DNA of 48,147 nt from a virus: IMG/VR virus record IMGVR_UViG_3300038491_000058, positions 1 through 48,147 of that record; one strand, written 5' to 3'. Under the pieces are notes generated by a model. The model was given only the letters and a program-made list of their open reading frames with translations. It was not told the origin of the DNA and did not search any database. Below are positions 43,579 to 48,147 of the stretch, piece after piece (within the stretch, counting starts at the first letter, position 1; each line of letters begins with the position of its first letter). A program made the translations under genes and the position numbers.

Positions 43579-43788
43579 ATGAAACGTAATAAAGAATGGC
43601 TCGCTAACAAGAACGCAACTAAGAATCCTAAGTTGTTTAACGTTAACATCTATCGTGATGCATCTGGTGAACTGCACCTTGTCGGTGGAGACACGGAAGT
43701 ATATGATAAGCGCACTCAGGAATGGATGCCAGTTAACACACGAGCATTTGGCAATATGATTAATAGCCAAGGGATTCATACAGCATAA
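43579..43788 (+). CDS. Small basic protein, 69 aa
   Basis: MKRNKEWLANKNATKNPKLFNVNIYRDASGELHLVGGDTEVYDKRTQEWMP. The start at 43579 follows a run of CAAA repeats (43554-43576), a C/A-rich leader unlike other genes here. A longer frame from 43528 would translate that run and overlap the gene before. Function unknown. Confidence 0.5.
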   Translation: MKRNKEWLANKNATKNPKLFNVNIYRDASGELHLVGGDTEVYDKRTQEWMPVNTRAFGNMINSQGIHTA

Positions 43789-43830
43789 GGTAAGACGTCC
43801 TGAGCATGACATAAAACTGCTCCGTGTATA

Positions 43831-43864
43831 GCCCGGACGCACGTTAAAGATACCCGGGCACACT
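43831..43864 (+). terminator. Possible weak terminator
   Basis: GCCCGG ... CCGGGC hairpin with a 17 nt loop, followed by ACACTTTTAAATT. It lies in the 106 nt gap before the promoter at 43873. Confidence 0.35.
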
Positions 43865-43872
43865 TTTAAATT

Positions 43873-43894
43873 GGAAATCTGATATAATAATAGT
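43873..43894 (+). promoter_or_regulatory. GGAAA-type promoter
   Basis: GGAAATCTGATATAAT, AATAGT, ATG at 43895. Confidence 0.75.
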
Positions 43895-44146
43895 ATGAGC
43901 GATATAAACGAGTTAGTTGAGTTATTTGAAGATGCAGTGTATGAAAGACCATCAGAAAGAGATAGTGTATGTGAAGTTACTACTGCAATAGGGTATAGTT
44001 GTTTAGAGCACTTCCTAGATGATAATCCAGGCGCATGCGAGAAGATTCTGGAATTTATCACTGATCATTGCAAACTCTATGTTGAGTCGAACGCAGATGA
44101 GCCAGCATTCAAAGAGTTTGTAGGTGATGGTGAAGAGAGATATTAA
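43895..44146 (+). CDS. Small acidic protein, 83 aa
   Basis: MSDINELVELFEDAVYERPSERDSVCEV, GYSCLEHFLDDNPGACEKILEFI, FKEFVGDGEERY. Three Cys and helical. Function unknown. Confidence 0.6.
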   Translation: MSDINELVELFEDAVYERPSERDSVCEVTTAIGYSCLEHFLDDNPGACEKILEFITDHCKLYVESNADEPAFKEFVGDGEERY

Positions 44147-44168
44147 GGAACTCTGATATAATATTAGT
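44147..44168 (+). promoter_or_regulatory. GGAAC-type promoter, consensus
   Basis: GGAACTCTGATATAAT, ATTAGT, ATG at 44169. Confidence 0.75.
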
Positions 44169-44348
44169 ATGAGCAAATTACAAAACGACATGTATCAACG
44201 AATTGATGGGCTAGTAAATATCAAATTGGTCGACGAATTTATCGACCAATTTGCGGCGATCTGCACTGATGTACAGAATGAAGAGCCATTTGAAACTGCA
44301 GATGTTATCAAATATCTCACAGCAAGGATGCAAGAAACGGAACTCTGA
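44169..44348 (+). CDS. Small hypothetical protein, 59 aa
   Basis: MSKLQNDMYQRIDGLVNIKLVDEFIDQF, then DVIKYLTARMQETEL. The last three codons (GAA-CTC-TGA) are part of the next promoter. Function unknown. Confidence 0.58.
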   Translation: MSKLQNDMYQRIDGLVNIKLVDEFIDQFAAICTDVQNEEPFETADVIKYLTARMQETEL

Positions 44349-44360
44349 TATAATAATAAT
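44339..44360 (+). promoter_or_regulatory. GGAAC-type promoter embedded in 3' codons
   Basis: GGAACTCTGATATAAT, AATAAT, ATG at 44361. Confidence 0.75.
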
Positions 44361-44666
44361 ATGAAGATGATCAAATTAGGTAAATTTAAATTAGTGTTTG
44401 GCCAAATTGGCAATTGCATTACTAACATCCTCCACGTGAAGCTGCACAAGCTCATGGCTGGTAAGAAGACTGTTAAGGTTGGATGGCGTGGTAGTGATTG
44501 GGATGAGCTCGATGCTAGTATTACACTCAACAAGTGGTACGTACCGATCAGCGCTACCTGGAATTCAACAAAACTAGCCAAGCGATTTGGCACACCATTT
44601 GAAGCTCCGTTCGGCACGTATCATGTCTGGGACTCAAAACTTCTCGGAGAACATATCGAACTCTAA
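44361..44666 (+). CDS. Hypothetical protein, 101 aa
   Basis: KMIKLGKFKLVFGQIGNCITNILHVKLHKLMAGKKTVKVGWRGSDWDELDASITLNKWYVPISATW: beta-rich and basic. Function unknown. It is followed closely by an exported protein gene. Confidence 0.58.
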   Translation: MKMIKLGKFKLVFGQIGNCITNILHVKLHKLMAGKKTVKVGWRGSDWDELDASITLNKWYVPISATWNSTKLAKRFGTPFEAPFGTYHVWDSKLLGEHIEL

Positions 44667-44686
44667 ACCACAACACATACAACATA

Positions 44687-45001
44687 ATGAACAAAGTCCT
44701 ATTACTACTAGTATTGTTAATTGTCAACGCGACCGCTGCTGAGAACGTTGTGAAGTTGGAAGCAGGTATGAACCAGAAAGAGCGGGTCCAGCTCCGCTTA
44801 GCTCGAGCGCGCATGCCAGAGATTACCAAGTACTCTCCAGCATGGTTTAACGTCACCCGTACTGAAGCTGTATCCATCTCGACCGGGGCACGTGTACGTT
44901 GTGCAGTAGTTCGTCTCCGCTCCAATGGAGCTGTATACAAGACAATCTTATTCAAGCCCTTCCAAGCGTCGGTGCTAGAGTATTGGAATCCATCCGAATG
45001 A
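44687..45001 (+). CDS. Exported hypothetical protein, 104 aa
   Basis: Signal peptide MNKVLLLLVLLIVNATAAE, then a helix rich in Arg (QKERVQLRLARARMPEI) and a beta-hairpin region (GARVRCAVVRLRSNGAVYKTILF). The stop overlaps the next start (ATGA). A periplasmic role is likely. Function unknown. Confidence 0.58.
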   Translation: MNKVLLLLVLLIVNATAAENVVKLEAGMNQKERVQLRLARARMPEITKYSPAWFNVTRTEAVSISTGARVRCAVVRLRSNGAVYKTILFKPFQASVLEYWNPSE

Positions 45002-45195
45002 CCGGGAGCAACCAACCACACCTCCCCATACTCGTTTTGCTTATAGCATTAATGAACTTGGTACTTAGCGCAGCGAATGGAGTTATTGGCGTTTGGTATT
45101 CATCTAGCGCGTTGGTAATGGCAACACATATATGTATGTCATTTATTGGGCTAGGCGGAGTAGCTCTATGCACCTATGCAATTCTTAAGAAGTAA
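44998..45195 (+). CDS. Two-span membrane protein, holin-like candidate, 65 aa
   Basis: Two hydrophobic helices (HLPILVLLIALMNLVLSAANGVIGV and MATHICMSFIGLGGVALCTYAIL) with a short loop and a basic end (KK). It is coupled to the exported protein gene by ATGA. Size and topology fit a class II holin, but many phage membrane proteins look like this. Confidence 0.5.
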   Translation: MTGSNQPHLPILVLLIALMNLVLSAANGVIGVWYSSSALVMATHICMSFIGLGGVALCTYAILKK

Positions 45196-45218
45196 ATAAG
45201 CGCGCTCAAAAATCAAAA

Positions 45219-45240
45219 GGAAATCTGATATAATATTAAT
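45219..45240 (+). promoter_or_regulatory. GGAAA-type promoter
   Basis: GGAAATCTGATATAAT, ATTAAT, ATG at 45241. Confidence 0.75.
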
Positions 45241-45417
45241 ATGAAGATACCAGCATATGAACAAGCAGAAATTGTTAAGCGTCTAGACGCTGATACGCGA
45301 TTGAAACGTCTAGTACAGGAGGCGACTGAGAGATGTGGTCACGAGTTAGGACTAGATGATGTTGTAGATATTCAGAATAGGTTCGAACAACGCTCCCTGA
45401 TCATGATCAACCAATAG
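45241..45417 (+). CDS. Small hypothetical protein, 58 aa
   Basis: MKIPAYEQAEIVKRLDADTRLKRLVQEATERCGHELGLDDVVDIQNRFEQ: all-helical and charged. Function unknown. Confidence 0.58.
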   Translation: MKIPAYEQAEIVKRLDADTRLKRLVQEATERCGHELGLDDVVDIQNRFEQRSLIMINQ

Positions 45418-45419
45418 AA

Positions 45420-45441
45420 GGAAACCTGATATAATAATAGT
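45420..45441 (+). promoter_or_regulatory. GGAAA-type promoter
   Basis: GGAAACCTGATATAAT, AATAGT, ATG at 45442. Confidence 0.75.
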
Positions 45442-45663
45442 ATGCAGGAAGACAAATTAGAAGTTGGGTGTGAAGTGTTAACATCAGATGGTACCATTCA
45501 TAGTATTGTATCAGTAGAATTTGGTGAAGCATGGGCTGAGTGGAAGAATGATGTAAGGCCATACTGGGAGATAGAATGGCCTTATACAGTAGGAATAGTT
45601 GGAAGTCCAGAAGTGGTAGCAGTAACTTGGCCACTCCGGAGCCCAGTATCACGAATCAAATAA
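45442..45663 (+). CDS. Small hypothetical protein, 73 aa
   Basis: LEVGCEVLTSDGTIHSIVSVEFGEAWAEWKNDVRPYWEIEWP: an SH3-like beta pattern and several Trp. Function unknown. Confidence 0.58.
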   Translation: MQEDKLEVGCEVLTSDGTIHSIVSVEFGEAWAEWKNDVRPYWEIEWPYTVGIVGSPEVVAVTWPLRSPVSRIK

Positions 45664-45677
45664 AATGCCACTAGTAT

Positions 45678-45683
45678 TATAAT
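45678..45683 (+). promoter_or_regulatory. TATAAT box upstream of sigma gene
   Basis: TATAAT without GGAA. The sigma ATG is 23 nt downstream, so this gene differs from its neighbours in having a short leader. An 8-codon ATG frame (45684-45710) overlaps the sigma start. Confidence 0.45.
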
Positions 45684-45706
45684 ATGGGAAAATTAAAAAC
45701 TAACGG

Positions 45707-46609
45707 ATGAGGGTGATATCATCGAAGGAAGAAGCATCTAAATATGGCGCTCTAGATGATCCAGTAAAGATGTATTTCAAGCAGATGGGTAAAGCTCCTC
45801 TGCTGAACCGAGAGCAGGAGATTGAGATATCTAAGCGCATCGAGACAGCAGAGAGTAAGGCCATCATGATGAACGACAGCCCCGAGCGTCATCAGCATTG
45901 GATGCAGGAAGCGCAACGAGCCAAGACTGAGATGGTTGAAGCGAATCTCCGGTTGGTGATCTCCATTGCCAAGAAGTATATGAATCGTGGTCTACCGTTC
46001 CTCGATTTGATCCAGGAAGGTAACCTAGGGTTGATGAAGGCTGTGCGCAAGTTTGAGTATCGCCGCGGGTACAAATTCTCAACCTACGCCACGTGGTGGA
46101 TTCGTCAGGCGATCACTAGCTCAATTGCCGACCAGTCAAGAACGATTCGTATACCGATGCACGTGCTAGAGCTGATTAACAAACTTAGGCGCGTGGAGAA
46201 GCAGCTCGTACAGGAGTATGGTTACGAGCCAACCACTGAAGAGATTGCTGCAGAGGTTCATCTACCAGTTGGGCGTGTACGTTCTGTCATGACAATGGCT
46301 CAACAGACCATCTCCCTTGAAGCACCCGTTGGTGGGAGTACTACCACGTTTGGTGATTTCATTGAAGGTCATGCCGCTGAAGAGTCGGCAGAAGAGAATA
46401 GCTTATCACACCTCCATGATACAGTCCAACATGTGCTGAACACTCTGACAGAGCGTGAGCGCGAGATCATAGTTCTTCGCTCCGGGTTGATCGATGGTCG
46501 CAGCTCCACCCTCGAGGAGGTAGGGAGACAATTTCAAGTCACGCGTGAGCGCATTCGTCAAATCGAAGCGAAGGCTCTCCGGAAGATGCGCGCGGTTATG
46601 CCACGCTAG
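45707..46609 (+). CDS. RpoD-like sigma-70 family factor
   Basis: 300 aa. Region 1.2: [30 protein letters not shown]. Regions 2.1-2.4: [57 protein letters not shown], essentially primary-sigma-like including the -10 melting aromatics. Region 3: [20 protein letters not shown] and TTEEIAAEV. Region 4: [18 protein letters not shown] and helix-turn-helix [28 protein letters not shown]. Region 1.1 and the nonconserved insert are absent. It lies amid about 40 repeated promoters and is a candidate to recognise them. Composition is more G+C-rich than the small genes around, hinting at host origin. Confidence 0.93.
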   Translation: MRVISSKEEASKYGALDDPVKMYFKQMGKAPLLNREQEIEISKRIETAESKAIMMNDSPERHQHWMQEAQRAKTEMVEANLRLVISIAKKYMNRGLPFLDLIQEGNLGLMKAVRKFEYRRGYKFSTYATWWIRQAITSSIADQSRTIRIPMHVLELINKLRRVEKQLVQEYGYEPTTEEIAAEVHLPVGRVRSVMTMAQQTISLEAPVGGSTTTFGDFIEGHAAEESAEENSLSHLHDTVQHVLNTLTEREREIIVLRSGLIDGRSSTLEEVGRQFQVTRERIRQIEAKALRKMRAVMPR

Positions 46610-46615
46610 CAAAAA

Positions 46616-46637
46616 GGAAATCTGATATAATAATAGT
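46616..46637 (+). promoter_or_regulatory. GGAAA-type promoter
   Basis: GGAAATCTGATATAAT, AATAGT, ATG at 46638. Confidence 0.75.
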
Positions 46638-46847
46638 ATGACGGAAGACAAATTAGCTCGATTGGTTAAAGAATATTTCAACGATGAACTCGAATGTGCC
46701 AAGGCAATGGCCAAGGACGAGGAGAAGGTCATTACCGATGATGCAAACTTCAAGCGAGATATCTATATAGATGCGATTGAAATGCTCATCGCTGACATCG
46801 ATTCGATCCAACGCTGTGAAGAAGATTTCGAATATGTAACTAGCTAG
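46638..46847 (+). CDS. Small acidic helical protein, 69 aa
   Basis: MTEDKLARLVKEYFNDELECAKAMAKDEEKVITDDANF, then DAIEMLIADIDSIQRCEEDF. Function unknown. Confidence 0.6.
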   Translation: MTEDKLARLVKEYFNDELECAKAMAKDEEKVITDDANFKRDIYIDAIEMLIADIDSIQRCEEDFEYVTS

Positions 46848-46848
46848 A

Positions 46849-46870
46849 GGAACTCTGATATAATAATAGT
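46849..46870 (+). promoter_or_regulatory. GGAAC-type promoter, consensus
   Basis: GGAACTCTGATATAAT, AATAGT, ATG at 46871. Confidence 0.75.
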
Positions 46871-47095
46871 ATGACCGATAAAGAAAAGAAGACACGTTTC
46901 ATCTTAACACGCCGCCCAGAGTTGCTAGCTAAGATGACCAAAGAACAGCTCATCGCAGCACGTGAGCATGTACAAGAGATGGACAGTACAGCACTGTGGG
47001 AGTGTTGGGCAACACATTTCAAACCTCTGTATGAACATAAAGTAACTGGCGCACGTTTGTCCAGACCTATTGCAGACAAACGTACTAGTCTCTAA
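46871..47095 (+). CDS. Small hypothetical protein, 74 aa
   Basis: MTDKEKKTRFILTRRPELLAKMTKEQLIAAREHVQEMDSTALWECWATHF: helical and charged. Function unknown. The last of the consensus-promoter genes in the window. Confidence 0.58.
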   Translation: MTDKEKKTRFILTRRPELLAKMTKEQLIAAREHVQEMDSTALWECWATHFKPLYEHKVTGARLSRPIADKRTSL

Positions 47096-47273
47096 CACAC
47101 CCCCCTCAGAAAAGATGATGGCTCTCTCTACCACACCCTTCTCTGAGAGAGCGGGGTCTATAGACAACGGCGTTCGAGATTGCTGTATATATGAGAAGGG
47201 GGAAAAGTACCTGCACCCCATGGCTCCACAACCGATTTTTTTCGCGGAAACTTCTAAATATCGGTTAACCTTT
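47096..47273 (+). other. Probably non-coding stretch with an upstream element of the next late gene
   Basis: C-rich at first, with CTCTCTACC / CTCTGAGAGAG segments. No convincing gene is seen; a 70-codon frame through it has no start signal. It contains CCGATTTTTTTCGCGGAAA (47232-47250), which resembles a segment before the late gene at 47718. Confidence 0.4.
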
Positions 47274-47286
47274 TATAAATAATATT
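47274..47286 (+). promoter_or_regulatory. T4 late promoter
   Basis: Perfect TATAAATA (47274-47281), 5 nt before the ATG at 47287. Confidence 0.65.
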
Positions 47287-47532
47287 ATGAGAAACAAAGA
47301 TCGGCTGATTTGGGAAGCATTTCAATCTAATAGTACGAGTAAGTTAAATAAAGAACAAACTAAAGAGTTGGTTAACGATTGTTATAAAAAGTTCAGAGAG
47401 TTAAATAGGTTGTATAAGCAAGATTTTTTAGATGAAGCCGGTGATAACGTTGTTGAGGAGTTTTTATATGATTTGCATGCTTCGATTGAGTTGGATCTTG
47501 GCATTGCCACTCGGCCCCATCAACGCGGGTAG
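47287..47532 (+). CDS. Late paralogue of the 43035 gene, 81 aa
   Basis: MRNKDRLIWEAFQSNSTSKLNKEQTKELVNDCYKKFRELNRLYKQDFLDEAGDNVVEEFLYDLHASIELDL. Residues 25-68 align with the early gene at 43035. The N-terminus RLIWEAFQS resembles the xLxEAYxx start of late T4-like virion-associated proteins. Function unknown. Confidence 0.6.
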   Translation: MRNKDRLIWEAFQSNSTSKLNKEQTKELVNDCYKKFRELNRLYKQDFLDEAGDNVVEEFLYDLHASIELDLGIATRPHQRG

Positions 47533-47700
47533 GTTTAAAAGGTAAATCTGAATACCTGAAAACACTACCTAGGTAGTAAACAGAATTACAGTTAACTATA
47601 AACAATTAGGGTTGGGAGATCTAAAGGAGAGCGCACGTCACATAGGTATTTCAGAAGTCTCGATGCCACACCATTTTTTCGCGAAATATCTTACCCCTAC
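47533..47700 (+). other. Probably non-coding stretch
   Basis: No gene recognised. It contains the decayed promoter (47541) and CCATTTTTTCGCGAAATA (47670-47687), similar to the element before the late gene at 47287. Confidence 0.4.
47541..47556 (+). promoter_or_regulatory. Degenerate GGAAA-type promoter
   Basis: GGTAAATCTGAATACC: the TATAAT box is lost. A decayed copy following the gene at 47287, as with its paralogue. Confidence 0.4.
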
Positions 47701-47717
47701 TATAAATAAATTTATAC
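47701..47717 (+). promoter_or_regulatory. T4 late promoter
   Basis: Perfect TATAAATA (47701-47708) with a longer 9 nt gap to the ATG at 47718. Confidence 0.6.
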
Positions 47718-47981
47718 ATGAGCGCAAAAGATTTACAGTACATTAAAGAGGCCTGGGAAGGTATGAACTCGACGTCGAGTTCAAACTCGACCCCGGCTGA
47801 AACTGCCCACCAAGCAGCAGATAAGAGTGTTATTAATATCGATGGGTGGGCCGAAGAGCTGGCTGATTCTCTGGGTGATGATTCTCTAGAATATTTTATT
47901 AACAACTTCGAGCTAGTTTCAGGTACCCTTATGGAAGCGTTAAAAGACGAGCATCAGTACCGGACTAGTCCGAGAGACTAA
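47718..47981 (+). CDS. Late hypothetical protein, 87 aa
   Basis: MSAKDLQYIKEAWEGMNSTSSSNSTPAE, then INIDGWAEELADSLGDDSLEYFINNFELVSGTLMEALKDE. The N-terminal helix with a following Ser-rich linker resembles prohead-targeting starts of late T4-like proteins. Function unknown. Confidence 0.6.
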   Translation: MSAKDLQYIKEAWEGMNSTSSSNSTPAETAHQAADKSVINIDGWAEELADSLGDDSLEYFINNFELVSGTLMEALKDEHQYRTSPRD

Positions 47982-47990
47982 CTAACAAGA

Positions 47991-48029
47991 CCCCGGATAT
48001 TCTATTACCAGTGTAACCGGATATCCGGG
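47991..48029 (+). other. Inverted repeat after the last gene
   Basis: CCCGGATAT ... ATATCCGGG arms with about a 20 nt loop. No T tract follows, so a terminator role is uncertain. The rest to 48147 shows no gene. Confidence 0.4.
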
Positions 48030-48147
48030 TTGCTGATCTCTAGAGCTTCCGAATTTGGTAGATATCTTTATAACACTCGGGAAGAGGTAGTGCACTGGGA
48101 GCAATCGGAGTTTAGGGGTACCGGTGCATGAGGAGGCCGGGGCCAGG

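Noticed and set aside
43513-44061. 182-codon minus-strand frame, and 43081-43491 minus
   Set aside because: Opposite three plus-strand genes that each have a start signal. No minus-strand promoter seen.
45684-45710. Eight-codon leader peptide before the sigma gene
   Set aside because: Its ATG directly follows the TATAAT box and would lie upstream of the predicted transcription start.
47070-47282. 70-codon plus frame between 46871 and 47287
   Set aside because: No promoter at its start, it overlaps the preceding gene, and its composition differs. Treated as non-coding.

Overview
This window is a stretch of a T4-like, contractile-tailed phage genome (myovirus morphology, low G+C). Evidence: a tail sheath protein, several tail-tube-fold proteins, baseplate-hub-like proteins, a gp17-type large terminase and a gp14-like neck protein, preceded by T4-type late promoters (TATAAATA or ATAAATA). 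The host is probably an aquatic Gram-negative bacterium: the phage carries an outer-membrane beta-barrel protein, small lipoproteins and LPS/capsule-type sugar genes. A complete RpoD-like sigma factor is encoded; its sequence recalls verrucomicrobial-type primary sigma factors, but that is only an impression.

Layout. 1-16,650, mostly minus strand: virion genes (two gp26-like baseplate proteins, tube-like proteins, tail tube, tail sheath, terminase), then an acidic late protein, a neck protein, a glycosyltransferase and a Gly/Asn/Cys-repeat fibre-like protein. 16,690-24,700, plus strand: RecB-like nuclease and a surface-sugar cluster (RmlD-like, cytidylyltransferase-like, RmlB, glycosyltransferase, Stf0-type sulfotransferase), with a metallopeptidase-like protein and a DUF932 protein. 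24,700-33,500: tRNA-Gly, porin-like protein, deaminase-like protein, 3D-domain lipoprotein, ThyX, phosphoesterase, RadA-like ATPase, lytic transglycosylase and many small proteins. 33,500-40,800: a tandem array of about eleven tetrapeptide-repeat genes plus decayed copies and one outlying member, a papain-like protease, an FnIII protein and a DUF6745-like gene. 40,800-48,147: tRNAs, spanin-like lipoprotein, dozens of small early genes, and the sigma factor.

Three things stand out. (1) The terminase is encoded as three polypeptides. One contiguous LAGLIDADG intein interrupts Walker A, and two atypically split inteins (short N-half, long C-half) flank an 11-residue central extein that is exactly Walker B. 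Free-standing homing-endonuclease genes sit in both breaks. (2) About 40 copies of a promoter element (consensus GGAACTCTGATATAAT or GGAAAYCTGATATAAT) lie so that the start codon falls at the predicted +1, implying leaderless mRNAs. The element also supplies a stop codon in each frame, so it ends the upstream gene and starts the next. (3) The tetrapeptide-repeat array: V/I at every fourth residue, each gene ending in the promoter-encoded tail RNS(D/N)II, located upstream of a DUF6745-like gene whose relatives, as I recall, carry such repeats internally.

Working model (inference): early and middle genes form one-gene cassettes fired by the short promoter, possibly with the phage sigma factor. 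Virion genes are fired by T4-type late promoters. Repeated promoters act as recombination seams that shuffle and duplicate small genes.
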